In this document: positions 13,001-25,510 of the stretch, piece by piece
How the letters are laid out: the number at the start of each line of letters is the position of its first letter
Numbering within the stretch: the first letter of the stretch is position 1
Made by a program: the position numbers and the translations under genes
NCBI GenBank assembly: GCA_029582155.1
Contig: CM055894.1
Location: forward strand, 33,011,132-33,075,131
From: Panopea generosa
Lineage: Eukaryota > Mollusca > Bivalvia > Adapedonta > Hiatellidae
DNA: 64,000 bases
Reading direction: 5' to 3'
Notes under the pieces: model-generated
The model's database searches: none
Told to the model about the DNA's origin: nothing
Seen by the model: only the letters and a program-made list of their open reading frames with translations

Positions 13001-16000
13001 TTTGTTTTGTATTTAATCAAATAATTTAACCAATTTCATCTTTGGTATATTTTCACACACCTCTCCCTACCACAATATACTACCCCACATATTTTTATTT
13101 AATTATGAATAGACCAAAGTATTATGATGTAGATAGATGCTATGATAACACTTGTATAGATGATCAAACCAGTTTAATGAAAAAAAAAACAGAGGGGGTG
13201 GGGGATTCTATAGCCAGTTTATTTTCATCCCTATATTTTCAAAAGTATAGCTTGGCTATTTCCATTATAATGACAAACTATGCTTCAACAAACAAAATAG
13301 TCTACTTGAGATAATTACACAATATTATTATAGAAAAGAGTGGCGAGTGTAAATAATAAAGATATTATTGTTTACCACTCTGTAAACCCAAGTTTCATAT
13401 TGTTGTTTATTTTCACTTTAATTACAAACTTTGCTAATAATCTACTAGAGATAGTTTCTTGTAAGCATTATATTTACCAAGGTTTATATTAGCAGTGCTT
13501 GGTTATATTTACTATTATGACAAACATATCCATTCAACTTCAGGTAGTAACAAGAAAATAAGGGCGAGTGACATGTTATAGCTATTATATAATATTATAA
13601 TATGTTATGTTCATCCCTTTCACAAACTCCGTCATCCAAGTTTCATATTTTGGATTGTGGAGCTTGGTTGTTTTCACTTTAATAAGATACTGCAACAAAT
13701 AATGTAATTTATTTGAAAAAAGTAACCTTATGTATTTTGTAAGAAAAGGGATGCAGGTGAAAATATTGCAGCCAATATATGATTAGTCCCTGAACAGTAT
13801 TATTTTACTTCTTAAATTCAATTGTATTTCCTTATGTTACATGTTACATACGACATACCAACAAAGACAAAGCCTTAGCTTTTCTCAAAATAAGAGTTAG
13901 AATTTAATGACCTTGATTTGGTCGTGACTCAATAAAATAAATGTTAAAACAACCAAGTTTAATTTAGCAGTGTTATTGCTTTTATTTTACATTACTGCCC
14001 CCCAAACAGGTTTATCCGTGATATATCCTTTTATATCTATTATATGTTTCATGACATTGTTTTAAAAAACATTTCTGAACAGTTCCATTTTTAGAATTAG
14101 ATTTTAAGTCAATAAAATAGCTGGCATTTTTTAAACCTTGATGAGATTTGGACTAATTTGCTAATTTTATGTTTGTTTTCAATGCGCTTTCTACATTTCA
14201 CTATGTCATTATATTGTAAAACTCTTTTTTCTTGTTCCAACTTAACATATATGTTGTTAACTTGTACAGATATGGTGTTAAATATCATATTTTTGTTATT
14301 CATTTTATATTCATACCCAAAACTCACTTTTCTTACTCGAAATTCACTTTCCTTACTCGAAACTCATTTTCTTTACTAAAAAAAACATTTTCATATGGGT
14401 CTTTAATTGACTGTTAATTCTATTTTTCTCTCGGGATTAAAATATATTCACTTTACTCTGTGTTTGGGTGTATATTGCCAATTCAGGTGGGTTAGGATAT
14501 CTGTCATTATCTGTTAATCTATAAGTTAGTTTCACTACATTTTATCCAGAAAAACTAACATTTACCTACCATTCTTTTATTTAACATATAAGGTAGATGT
14601 TTACCCAGATTCGCACTCAATCCTAGTACAATAAGTGCCTGAACCTAATCTTCTGACAATTGAAAAGTTTACTGTTTGTATACCTGCTAGCTAATCTATG
14701 TGTTTGGTATTGTGCAAATAACTGAAACATCTGCAAAAGTACTATCAGCGTCGGCTAATATATGGGTCAGTAGGGATTCGTGAAATCAACTGCCATGGCA
14801 GAGAACAGCTATTATTATCATTGCAATAGCCATTAGCGTCAGATGGAGAAATTTATAGACTGAAAACATTCCTGTTATTTGTATTAACTGTCAATTATAT
14901 AGTTAGAGAGAATAATGTTAGTTACTCAAGAATATACCAGACCATGGTCAAAAGATGTGTCTTTGTACCGTTAATTGAAAGTCACCTGACTAGCAAAATT
15001 AGGAATTATTAATAAGTATACATAGAGATATATAATGTTATTGTAAGTATATGCTGATGTACATACATGAAGTACAAACAGAAAAAATATGTAACGCAAT
15101 ACACACTATGACAAACCAAATTTTTTTTAAATAGTTGTTTTGGATATTTATATGATATTGCACTGTACAAGGTTTCTCCTTAATTATTATGCAGACTGTT
15201 GTTATTGATATGGCTTTTTTGTCGCAATGGCATATTAAGAGAAAGTAATTTGGTATTAGTTTATATGTTATAAATCCAATAGAAAAAATTATGTAGTGGA
15301 TGGGCTTGTGAAGTGACTTACTTAATTGATGAGGTGGACTTTACATAATAAATATGCATATTATCATCCGCCACAATCTAAATTGTCTTTCATTATACAT
15401 TGGTTTAGAATTTTGATATTGTATTTACAATTTATATCAACTATAAGAACTTTGGTTTAAAAATACCAGAGTGTGACATTGGTAAGTTAATATTCAAAAC
15501 TTTCAAAAAATAAAAACGAATATATGTATGTATATTATTGTTCTTCAGGAATGCATAAAGAACACTTTTGAAAATAATAAAAAACAATCTGTCAAATGCA
15601 AGCAATGTCCAACGAATACGTTATGAAATAAAAACCAACATTTTTTTTATTATATTGCTCGGAGTCTTTTAAACTTCTAGATTGTTTAAATTTGCACTTT
15701 TCATATGATTGTTACTTTTTCTAATAGCAGAGTGTTTCATGTACATCAAATTTTGTATTCAATTGAAAATATTCAAAATCTTAGACACTTGAAAGTTCTG
15801 TGTGTATTAGTTTATTAAAAGGTATTACAAATGACGAAATTTTACCATCTCGTGGTACTTAAAGTTAACGAACAAGCAATTGGATAGTGCGATCCTCAAC
15901 TTAGTGGTACAAAGTATTTTCTTAAATCCTCATCTAGGATCACCATTGAAATAGGCCCTAGGTATTTGATATTGCTTGAAACCATTGGTCTTATGTGTCC

Positions 16001-16800
16001 CAGATTTAAATGTGACGCTTTAGTACAATTAAAATGCATTTTAAGTAGATATGATTTAAGTACATGTAAGTACTTCAACACTGTAAATTTATTAAGGACA
16101 ATACGTGCAGTCTGATGTAACTAATATTGAAATATGTTTTGTGTAGTTTGGTCTTCCGCTAAATAAATTACGTTTAACATGACAAAACACAAATTGAAAA
16201 AAATTGCACTTAATAATTTATTCATTATTTCGATTTCAAACATCGTCTAGTGCTTTATCTTTAATATCTTTTCTACTATGAACCTGAACAATTTGTTTTC
16301 AATTTCTAAGCTAATATAAGTTAATATATTTGAACAATTTATATCAATATCATTTTATAATTATGTTGATGGAAACGATTCCACAAATATACGAACATAA
16401 AGCAACAAGAACCTGCAATTTGTGTATTAACAACCATTTATCAGCAATGATACGTGTGCAGTGTAGTGTATCTCTCTGGAGCAGAGAGTACTGACCCTCT
16501 TCAGACAACATTACTGCTTAATGAACGGGTTGTGTAGTTCTTGTTTGTAAACTGCAATATGAAGTATACTGTTAATTGGTATAAAATCTATTGAATGGAA
16601 TAGTTGTCATTTACATGTGTTACCACTTTTGATAATGAAATAATTAGTGATGCTATTTTGATAATAAAATATACATGTTTTTTGGAGACAAGTTCATTTT
16701 CACTATTTATTGTCTCGTAATTGTACATAAGTATGAAGTTATATGAATGGAACTTGACATGATTGTGCGTGCTTATATTCTGAGACAGTGCAATCAACTA
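13001..16800. other. AT-rich DNA, no gene supported
   Basis: The sequence has short open frames on both strands but nothing with a protein signature. A small local tandem repeat (about 20 bp, three copies of the type 'cttactcgaaattcacttt') lies at 14,320-14,380. Repeated thymine and adenine runs occur throughout. Confidence 0.4.
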
Positions 16801-17298
16801 TATCAGTTACCATCGCATGTATTGGCTTAATCTTCACACAAGACTTCACAGTAATCAAGCATTTGCATTATATAACGCAAATTACCGCCCTTGTATGACT
16901 TATAATATAGAAATTCTGGTTGCGTGCAAATACAATTAATTTTATATCTCATAAAACACTCCATGTATTTGATGTAACTTTAAAAAAGGTTTTGCACTCT
17001 AAATCAAACTACATTAATGAGCAGGGGCAACTACTGCTATTATTTTTAAATTATGGCACTTTTTTGTGTCTAGAATATTTGGTTAAAATATATCTCTCGG
17101 AAGCCACTGCATGTATTTGATTGAAACTTCATACAAGGTTTAAGCTTTGTAATTCCATAAATAACTCTTTTTATCTGGATTAGCCATCAGTATCTGAGTT
17201 TGTATTTTTCACAATATAATTCGAATAGCCTTTTTTTTGACTATTCGGAGAATAAAGAGAGCTATTCTACTCGCTCGGGCATCGGCGTCAAACATTGG
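16800..17298 (+). repeat. Left half of an old dispersed repeat, split by a transposon
   Basis: It contains phrases such as 'gcatgtattggcttaatctt' and 'catgtatttgattgaaactt' that recur to the right of the transposon at 19,425-19,660. It ends with 'gagagctattctactcgctc' and 'ggcatcggcgtcaaacattgg'. Removing the 17,303-19,393 insertion plus one TTAA joins '...acattggttaa' to 'agttatgcatgcaagtgcc', which parallels 'attgttaaagttttgcgtgc' inside the same repeat at 19,556. This confirms the repeat was there before the transposon. Confidence 0.65.
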
Positions 17299-17522
17299 TT
17301 AAAGGGTAACCAAAATGCTATTTTTTTTTTTATTATTTGAATAAAATCGATTAGTGGTTTATAAAAATTGTTTTGTTTTCATGAAATTCGCTCTTGTTCA
17401 TCAGTAAATCACGGAAACAGTAACGCCCATTACACCTCTCACGGTAATACACGAAATAATTAACAGAGTTACCCGAACGAGGTCCCCGATGACGTCATAC
17501 CCATAACGCGATCTAATTCAAG

Positions 17523-17706
17523 ATGGTTTCAATGGGCGAAAACATTTCACGAGAGTTATTTTAATGGGTATATCGACGTTAGTGACATTTTATTGGGCTT
17601 ATCACGCTCAAGCAGTGATGAAGAACAGGAAACCCTAGATTATGGCATTCAACCATACCAGTTTGAACCGATGGTACTCGATGGAGAAACAGATTATTTA
17701 CAATAA
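17523..17706 (+). pseudogene. First exon of an acidic protein with a PYQFEP motif, frameshifted
   Basis: An ATG at 17,523 opens a short frame (MVSMGENISRELF) that stops at 17,564. The adjacent frame continues NGYIDVSDILLGLSRSSSDE, then an acidic stretch and GIQPYQFEPMVLDGE, ending at 17,706. One extra T in the run near 17,558-17,562 explains the break. An acidic, serine-rich N-terminus followed by 'PYxFEP' resembles the start of invertebrate proteins annotated as P2X7-receptor C-terminal (zinc-binding) domain-like, from memory. The diagnostic cysteine-rich domain is not seen. It lies within the TTAA transposon, so it may be cargo of that element. Confidence 0.5.
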
Positions 17707-18912
17707 TAATTAAGGATTACCTTTACTACTAATAATAAATAATTTCTACTATAAATATAATTAATATAACTACTACATATTTATTATTAGATCTATTGTT
17801 ATAAATAATTAATAACAATAAAATATAGTGGTAGTTTTAATTATACTAGTTTTAGGTTTAGTAACAATTTATCCGTTAATATAACAGTAAAAATAGAAAT
17901 GACTTATTATTATTCTATTATGTGATCTTCCATTACCATGCTAAAATTTTACCTATGAAAAAAGAAAGCAAACTCGTTTTATTACTTTCCCTTCTTGCGC
18001 ATTATTAAAAAGAATCCCTATGCTATTATGTTTACATGTAGATCTACATGTATGTAAATAAAGTGCTTCTGTCATCAGATCAGATCAGAAAAGTCAAAGT
18101 TAGAATCGGACATAAATTCAAAATTTATCTAAATCGGTAACGCGTATAATATTTATAAATTAATTCAAACGGGATCTTTCACAGACGAACAGATAATTAA
18201 AAAAATAATTACTTTATTATAATGACCAGCAGACATCATGCTGATCTGCGACGCCATATGCTTTTATTGTCCCCCTGGATGGTATAAAAATTCCGGTCAC
18301 AGGTGTCAGCTGTAAAAACAAATCAGTATTGTCGCATATTGGCGCGTACATTTGATTAATCCATATACCCCAGGACAAATATCACGGCTTTGGTAAATTA
18401 CCGAACTGTAAACTGACATGATTTACGACACCCCGTCCCCAACTTATAACCGCCCGAGGCAATAACGGTAAGCCACATTAGCGCACCGCACAGGATCCTA
18501 TCCCAGTAATCGCAATTAAAACAAACATTGATTTATTACTTTATTACGGTGCCAATTATCACAACCGGCACGCATGATTTTTCAAAAATATAAAAATAGA
18601 CCGGTGTACATTTTCGGAAAATTGAGTTGACCTAGATCTTTCTAGAAAATTCCATGACCTAGCGTGATCACAGGCATGGGTATTTACGTTTGGACGCTAT
18701 TTTCAAATGTAACCTATAGTGCCATGCATAATATTGCTGCACAGACTGCTATGCCACTCGAATATAAACAACCGGTTTTTGAAAAATAAATGTATAAATA
18801 TATAATATATATTGTTTTTGCGGTTGAAAATGGGGAGATTTTAATTATTCCTGCGTAAATCTGAACAATTCAATGACCTCACATGATCACTGATTAATTT
18901 AAATGTATTGTT

Positions 18913-19146
18913 TTAGCGATTGAAATTGTGGAGATTTTTGTTATTCTCGCGTATCAAGTGTTGCAATTTCAATCCATGCACTTTCCAACGAGTTACTGTT
19001 AGGAGATTTATGCAAACTAACACTGTCATAACATTTTTATTTCCAACAATTTCTGATCGAATACTGTTTTCCCACATTGACGTGTGTAAGAGCTTAATTG
19101 CGGATTTCTTATAACCATAAACAAGCAGAGCGATGCGATCAGCCAT
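18913..19146 (-). CDS. Hypothetical 77-residue ORF, first exon of a transposon-borne gene
   Basis: The ATG at 19,146 has a good animal initiation context (aaacATGG). The start is MADRIALLVYGYKKSAIKLL, followed by a mixed polar and hydrophobic stretch without a known motif. It reads leftward into the transposon, converging with the plus-strand ORF at 17.5 kb. A local duplication (18,808-18,860 and about 18,909-18,955) overlaps its 3' part, so the end may not be ancestral. I do not recognise the family. It could be a chance frame, but its position just inside the transposon end mirrors that of the plus-strand ORF. Confidence 0.35.
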   Translation of the reverse strand: MADRIALLVYGYKKSAIKLLHTSMWENSIRSEIVGNKNVMTVLVCINLLTVTRWKVHGLKLQHLIRENNKNLHNFNR

Positions 19147-19397
19147 GTTTGTTTACAGCGAGTGACATGATGACAGGTTGGCGCGGTATTTTGGTCGGTT
19201 ATTCTGATTGGTTGGCCCCCGGTGACGTCCTTTCGCCATATATGGAATGGCGAATTTATATCAGGTGCCGATAAGATTTTACCTGTATAACTGTGCTATA
19301 TGGCAACTGGTGCTGGTGCGCACTGGCGGATTATATTAAGAATACCAATTTGAATTGATTAGGCAAAAATTATTTTTGCATTAAAGTTACCCTTTAA

Positions 19398-20300
19398 AGT
19401 TATGCATGCAAGTGCCTATCTCAATAACCATTGCATGTATTGGCTTGAACTTTTATACAAGACTTCCCAGTCATCAAACCTACTCCAATAACTGAGTTAA
19501 GATAACTCTTGGGTGGTTATAATGCAAAAGTATTGCCTATATTTGACTTAAAAATTATTGTTAAAGTTTTGCGTGCAAGTACCATCAAGTCCATATCACA
19601 ACAAACATGCAATGTAATTGAAACTCAACAGTCTTTCCATGTATTGGATGGATTGAAATTTCATTCACAGTATTGCTGTTATAAGCTCTACTCAATTTAG
19701 TAGGTAAGATAAATCATGTAAGCTTGGAGTTGTCATTAGTCTCAATTAAATTTGTACTTTTGTGACAAATATTCGTATAGTCGAGCGCGCTGTCCCTCCG
19801 ACAGCTCTATGTTAAATTTTGTCCTCCCCTACCAATTTTTATTGATTTTCTTTTGCTTTTTATAAAATAAATGCTCTGCCCAATTTCAATTGTGTTGCCT
19901 ACCAAGAGCACTCTGACCCCAACCATACCTCTCCTACCCATTTTTTATTTTGTTTTGCATTAAATATGAAGTACTCTGCCTGATTGTAAGTTTGGTAGCT
20001 ACCAAAGAGCCTCCCGCTATATTATTATGTTAAGATACTTTGCTATGTTTAAATCTTGTCTGAGCCTTATACCCTATTTGCTACCCCATCATATTTCTTT
20101 TTTTGTTTTTCTATTAAATTAGATTTACTCCGCCGTTTCAATTTTGCGTCTGTTATTTTCCTCACCTCCATTTCACATACATGTAAGTACTATAGTGCTG
20201 ATATTTTTATATGTTACATACTTCTGGTATTAAAATTTGTTTTGTGGCAACACTAGAAAAGTCCAGTTAACGCTGTTTACTTACAGCTCTTGTATTCAAT
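19398..20300 (+). repeat. Right half of the split dispersed repeat
   Basis: It continues the repeat interrupted by the TTAA transposon, with 'ccattgcatgtattggcttg', 'aagttttgcgtgcaagtacc', and the palindromic 'gagcgcgctgtccctccgac' at 19,779. Degenerate units each containing 'atgctctgcc', 'aagtactctgcc' or 'atttactccgcc' follow to about 20,150. No coding signal is seen. Confidence 0.55.
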
Positions 20301-20425
20301 GCGACCAAAACTTCAATGTATAAAACAAATTTATAATATGTAAAAATTGATTATACGTATAAATGGATACATAATAAACAAAAAGTTACTACTTGGTGAA
20401 TAATAAATACTATTAAATTTGTATT

Positions 20426-20578
20426 ATGACAGTAAAGCATGGAGGTGTCATGAAGGTGTCTGAAAAAACATACAAAAGAACAAGGAAAATGTATATGGAT
20501 GGAGTACATGTGTTTGACCGAGAATGGACATCAGAAAAAGACAAAAAGGTATCACTTTCTGTTGGAACATTAACATAA
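20426..20578 (+). CDS. Possible exon of an unidentified gene
   Basis: A codon-rich stretch reads KVSEKTYKRTRKMYMDGVHV and then FDREWTSEKDKK. It can be read either as a stand-alone frame from ATG 20,426 to TAA 20,578, or as an exon that starts after the AG at 20,431-20,432 and ends at 20,548 before GTATCA. In the second reading it joins in phase 0 with the frame at 25,511. The basic and aromatic composition is unlike the surrounding AT-rich noise. I do not recognise the family. The intron would be about 5 kb and would hold a SINE, a MITE and a hAT-like element. Confidence 0.4.
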   Translation: MTVKHGGVMKVSEKTYKRTRKMYMDGVHVFDREWTSEKDKKVSLSVGTLT

Positions 20579-20879
20579 AACAAAAAACCTATTGCAATTT
20601 GATATAATAATCATAGCAATTTTAACAAGAGAAATGTTGTTACCCGTTGTCATCATACAGAATTAACAAAAAAATATGACTAAGTTGTGTTCAGAGCATG
20701 ACTATATCTCATTCAAAGTTAGACACACATATTACATATTATTTTATGTATAATAATGGGACTAACACCAGTAGAACTACATCAAACATATTGTCGGCAG
20801 TTTCATTTATATAAAGTTCTGAACGCATTGTTTAACATCCACTGATTCGATTACTTAATAGATCAAGATATTTAGATAT

Positions 20880-21118
20880 TTTTGATTTTGAGTCGGTGAG
20901 ACAGATATATAAATTATTATTATTATTAGTAGTAGTTATTTCTGAACATAATTTATAATGATGTCAGCAAATAATAATTTTAAACTGTAGCAATAAAATT
21001 ACGAGACATATATAAATTATGTTGAAATATATAAAGACTGAGAAGGTTAATACTTTCATTTTCATAATAATATATATAACCAACAATTCCACTGAGAATA
21101 AACATTTGGTTGTACATA
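20880..21118. other. AT-rich intronic-type DNA
   Basis: Short TTA and AT repeats only. Confidence 0.4.
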
Positions 21119-21429
21119 TCTAATTAACCAGCCGGGCCTGATAAGCTCAGTCAGTTACGCGTCTGACTATCAATAAAGGGGTCGTGAGTTCGAATCCCCT
21201 GCCCGGCAACAGTCTCCGTGATGATTAATATACGACATTGTGTCTCATTATTATTCGTCTCTCACCATTGTTTCAAGTGGGAAAGTTATCAGTTAATTGC
21301 GGAGACGAGGTATGCTCGAGTACTGGTTTATCCCAGGAAACAGTGGTTAGGTTAACTGATCGTCTGTTAGCCCTCGATGGCATAAAGATGACGCAAATAT
21401 TCACTAAATCTATTCAATCTAATTAACCA
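21119..21429 (+). mobile_element. tRNA-derived SINE (GCCGGGC family) with 12-bp target-site duplication
   Basis: The element at 21,131-21,417 is bracketed by perfect copies of TCTAATTAACCA (21,119-21,130 and 21,418-21,429). The tRNA-like head has the same GCCGGGC/GCCCGGC acceptor pairing, A box (taagctcagtcagtta) and B box (agttcgaatcc) as the 7.5-kb copy, and the body is collinear with it. Its tail is degenerate (ctattcaatc), unlike the longer AATC tail at 57.5 kb. The clean duplication shows retroposition. Confidence 0.88.
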
Positions 21430-22580
21430 AGAATATGTAACTAGTATTCTAGAAATTCTTATGTTTTGAGGGCAGACTTTAGCAACCCTATATACCAGGG
21501 ATATGTCATTTTTCTTGAGTAATCGCACATACCTCTGAAAAACAACATGAGATATAGCAGCTATGCTTTTCAAAACTATTTGTTTGGTTATGATGTATTT
21601 TGATGAAATTATTATAGATAATTTGCAAAAATAATGATTACGAACTACAATTTCTATCCGAGAAATTGAATGATGTTTAGTTTACTTGAAGCAAAAACCG
21701 ATTTATACACAACTCAAATGGCAGTTCTTATCTGATCACCGAGCATGATACCAGTAATCACCACATGCTGGGCAATGGTACTTAATCTATACGGCTATTT
21801 TGTTCATTTACAACCCCCATTAGATCTTAATAAAACACCTCATTAAAGACCGGAGTAACAGTATAAACGTCAGCAGCGACGAAAAATGGCCATTCCCACT
21901 GATTTTTCTGTATTCGCTTAAATAGTGACGATGTCTTTTTAAATTTAAAATTCATACCTAATTTATTTGATTGAAAATGAGCAAAACTGTTGATGAATAC
22001 ATGAGTGTATGTCATGTTGATATAAATTTTATAAATAAAAAAAAATATTCTTTGAAAACCTTTTTAAATTTAAGATATTGCCAGTTTTTATCATAGGATT
22101 GTGTGCATTGTGTCGAGTATACATTAAAAAAGGCACATTTTCATTATTTATATAAGAAACATTTTGTTAATTTAGAAATCATTGTGTACCAATTTGCAAA
22201 ATACACTCCGTCATGTAGCCACATCTAACTCAATTTGACCAATGAGAACAGAATTATTAGTATGCATTATAATGTTGATTACCAGTATTATAAATAGTGA
22301 CCGGCCCCAAGGGACCAGTCATCTTATCTCTCATACATCAATAGTTCCCACAGCTATCAATCCAAACCGCATGTAGAGATAAGAGCAAGCAGACAAGTAG
22401 TTTAGCCAACCTTCTGTTTTAAATATGCTGAACGGCCAACCATACCGGTTTTCGATAAAGTGAACTCTGCCCTTCTTACTTTGATAATACATAGCTGTAA
22501 ATATCTACACACTAGGCATACATACTTACAAATGTATCAATCAACAATGGAAATATGTAAAAGTATTTAATGCATCAGTA
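21430..22580. other. AT-rich DNA, no gene supported
   Basis: Two 60-70 codon minus-strand frames lack any signature. A somewhat GC-richer patch at 22,290-22,450 shows no splice-bounded frame. Confidence 0.4.
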
Positions 22581-22583
22581 CCA

Positions 22584-22724
22584 GGCCCCGGTTTCAAAAA
22601 AATACTTAAGTCTCTTATTAATTTTCTTAAACTCGATAGTGTGCTCAAATTTATACTGAAATTGAGCACACTATTTGAGTTTCAGTAAAATAGCAGACTG
22701 AAGTATTTTCGAGAAACCGGGCCC
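22584..22724. mobile_element. Palindromic MITE, 141 bp
   Basis: The outer arms GGCCCCGGTTTC...AATACTT and AAGTATT...GAAACCGGGCCC are inverted copies. An inner pair (aaactcgatagtgtgctcaa against ttgagcacactatttgagtt) makes the whole sequence nearly self-complementary. This is the fold-back shape of a short non-autonomous DNA element, a class I associate with mollusc genomes. No ORF. Confidence 0.7.
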
Positions 22725-22967
22725 AGGGCTTCTAAAATCACCGGTTTTTCGGTTTAAGACCGATTTCTACCGTTGAAAACCGGGTTTCGTTTCAAAATTG
22801 AATAAAAAATCGGTCCAGATATTTTCTATCGGACGTATCAATTACCCCTATCATGCTTTACTAAGCTTTGAAATATGCCTTGCGGCAATAACATTCTATT
22901 GTTTTGTCACCCGCTGGGCAAAAGGAGGTCAATTTTGACTAAGCCATTACAGATTTGTAAGGGAGTT

Positions 22968-23944
22968 CAAGGGTGGATTCAGGGCGGGGGAGGGGGGGGG
23001 GGCGCCCCTAAAATTTGGCAAGCATAGGTGTTTCTTCTACACATTCACCCTGAACTCAAATAACCATCTTAACGATTTGTGTTTAAACAAATTAAGCACG
23101 TATTTGATGTACCTAAAATATGTACAAACTACTTCTAGCATGATGCTTGAGTATATTCTACTGTCGCCCAGTGTTTGGTCATTTTTTTAAAGTTTTTTTC
23201 CTTGTTATTTGATCTATATCAATTCTGGTAATTTTACGCGAAAAAGTTTGTTATGGCAGCACCATCAACGCAAGCAAAAATTAAAAAAAAAAGCTGAATA
23301 GCTTTTTTTACATGTATATCATCATCTGCAGAAAGTCAAACGCAGAAGAAAATGTATGTTTATTTGCATGTCATGACATGTGTAAATGATTTTAAATAGA
23401 CCAGTCTGCTAAAACATGTATACAATTAAAATATCTACACTGCGTAGACCAAACTTTCAAAAGCACCGAGACAGAAACAACTACACTGGTAGACAAACTG
23501 AGGCAAAAAAAATAATCAATACACCACTAAAATCTATGTTAAACTTTCATCTATTTTCATTCAATGTTATATTAAAAAAAAGATTTAGCCAGAAAAGCAA
23601 TATGCCATCGGCCTGCTCCTAACAAGATAGTGATGTTCTATTATTGGGTCTAATACAAATTTAAGTGGCGCAGTAGCGTAATAGGTAAGGCGTGCGTCTG
23701 TCAACCTAGAGGTTTAACGTTCGAGCCTGCCTAGCGATATTTTTTTTTTGTAAATAAAAAAGTTTATAAAAAAAATTCAAGGTATACGTGTTATTATGTT
23801 TATCTTTATTCAAAAGAATTAAGTTATAAATGTATATACATTCACTTAATTATAATTTGCCGCCCTATACCCCCGAACCCTAACATCAATTCCTGGATAC
23901 GCACATGCGCGCTCCCTCTAAACTGAAATCCTTGATCCGCCCCT
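22968..23944. mobile_element. hAT-like non-autonomous DNA element, about 1 kb
   Basis: The left end CAAGGGTGGATTCAGG and the inverted right end (C)AGGGGCGGATCAAGG form imperfect terminal inverted repeats, and GGAGTT occurs directly outside both ends (22,962-22,967 and 23,945-23,950). The ends resemble 'CAGGGGCGGATCCAGG' elements common in animals. A 6-bp duplication is shorter than the 8 bp usual for hAT, so the superfamily is uncertain. A G-rich tract follows the left end. A tRNA-like sequence is nested inside at 23.66 kb. No transposase frame is visible. Confidence 0.55.
23664..23748 (+). repeat. tRNA-like sequence with T-run terminator
   Basis: A roughly 71-base segment (gtggcgcagtagcgtaatag through cgttcgagcctgcctagcga) has a recognisable B box, gttcgagcc, and an A-box-like taataggtaagg. 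It is followed directly by a run of nine or ten T, a polymerase III terminator. Cloverleaf pairing is poor, especially in the anticodon arm, so it is more likely a SINE head or decayed tRNA copy than a working tRNA gene. Confidence 0.45.
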
Positions 23945-24885
23945 GGAGTTTTTCGGAAGAGTCTATCGCTACGTAACAGACCTTCGATGTGTGATTTGCG
24001 ACCCATATCGGTTCATTAAAACGGTTTTGCTTGCCGTAATGTGTTAAATTGTTTGCTCGTGACGTTTATTTTTTCAGATTGGTCAAAGCTGAGACTTCCG
24101 ACCAAAAATGGCTTGCGTCTTTAAAATATTTTATAAAAATGCACAGTATTACTTGTTTGTTTGAGCTTTTTAACAGTGACTTTAATTATGAAAATAATGA
24201 CATTGATTAGGAAAGTGACCGGGACTGATTTTATTTTGATGTCAGACTGGAATTATTTGCGTTAGCCATAACGTTTGGAAAAATAGTTGTTCACAGAGTA
24301 CATACCGTTGATATATCTTACCCATTAATTTGATATATTTCCTCTATATTACTAACTTCGCAATCCAAAAACATGCTTCAGTTTTCAAAAAGAAACGACA
24401 TAAACATGTCACTTTCAAGGACTTGAAATCATGTACGTTTCGCCAGTACAATATCTCTTTGATGTTAGCCGACGCACGGTGACGTCACAGTCATCAAAGA
24501 GACGACAGCAAACGTGTTGTTTCATTCAGTACATGCAATGAAATTGTGCAGTTTGTTTGTGTTCACTCAAAAAAGGATTTCGTCGATGAGTTTTATATTC
24601 CATTTTAAATATCTTCCATTAGATGCAAAAGCTTTTTTAATGAATTGATAATATTATGATAGGAGACAGAGTTGAAAGTGGTTGTACGCAATTTTACATA
24701 TATTCATATATAGTTTAGCGAGAATAATACTGCTATTGACTAGTTTGTCTGTATAAATGACACATTCAATAAAAAGTGATTATAACAATGCTCAAAGCAT
24801 TCAGTTCTAACATTATGACAATTAAAAATATTTGTGGATCTCTGTGGGGAAAATAGTGTAGCTCGGAAAATCAACCAAAAAAAAA

Positions 24886-24960
24886 CCATAATGTATGTCA
24901 CGGGATTTGAACCCGGATCACATACTCCATAGATATTACCACTGCTTTTGGTAGTATGAA
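24886..24960 (-). repeat. tRNA-like fragment, minus strand
   Basis: The minus strand carries a perfect B box in a paired T arm (CCGGGTTCAAATCCCG) and, upstream, an A-box-like agcagtggtaatat. The acceptor stem is not convincing. It is probably a tRNA-derived SINE head or tRNA pseudogene. Confidence 0.4.
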
Positions 24961-25510
24961 TTTAAGTATAGATTTTCGATGATGCCTGGAATATTTTGAA
25001 CGAGTTGGCTATAATTGAGATCATTATATGCTAAATCATTTATGTGACTCAACGGATCAGATCTAATTCAAATGTTAGAGATAAAAGCAAGTTTAAAAAC
25101 ATGTTTTTAAGGTAAACAATGGTATTTTGTACCAGACATTATCCAATGCAAGTATTTTATTTAATTAAAAAGGTATCATGTTGTCCTTGTCCTAAATGTA
25201 TGTCCATTTGATAATTTCATTTTTCATATCTGCGAGATATCTTATTTAGTTTAGTATGACTCTTTTATTCTTAATCTAAATTATATTATAATATATACAT
25301 GATAATATGCAAAATAAGCTTGATTCGAAATATATCATGATTTGTTTTGTTATTTAGTACTGCTTGTAGTTAACATGTTAATCTAATGTAAAAGCCGAAA
25401 TATATCGAAAATGAAATAATTATAAAATTTAATAGGATATATGAGTAAAATTTATACATATGTCAGTATTATTAAAATCGTGAAATATTTTATTTTTGTT
25501 GTTATTTCAG

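Larger units (their letters stand above)
17299..19397. mobile_element. TTAA-flanked DNA transposon, 2.09 kb, non-autonomous
   Basis: The element spans 17,303-19,393. TTAA lies at 17,299-17,302 and 19,394-19,397. The terminal inverted repeats begin AGGGTAAC; 12 bases including the TTAA are identical, and AATGC follows three bases later on both arms. TTAA duplications are used by the piggyBac and Kolobok superfamilies, and a terminus starting AGG fits Kolobok better. The element carries apparent first exons of two genes pointing inward (17,523 on plus and 19,146 on minus), each just inside an end that holds a GACGTCA or GACGTCC sequence. No transposase domain is visible, so the interior is probably deleted. 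Confidence 0.75.

Noticed and set aside
18230-18540. Minus-strand stretch reading CANVAYRYCLGRL and YKLGTGCRKSCQFTVR, loosely like a P2X7-type zinc domain
   Set aside because: Stops in every frame, opposite strand to the PYQFEP exon, and the match is too weak to name without an alignment.
23664-23748. Functional tRNA gene
   Set aside because: B box and T-run are good but the anticodon arm does not pair properly.
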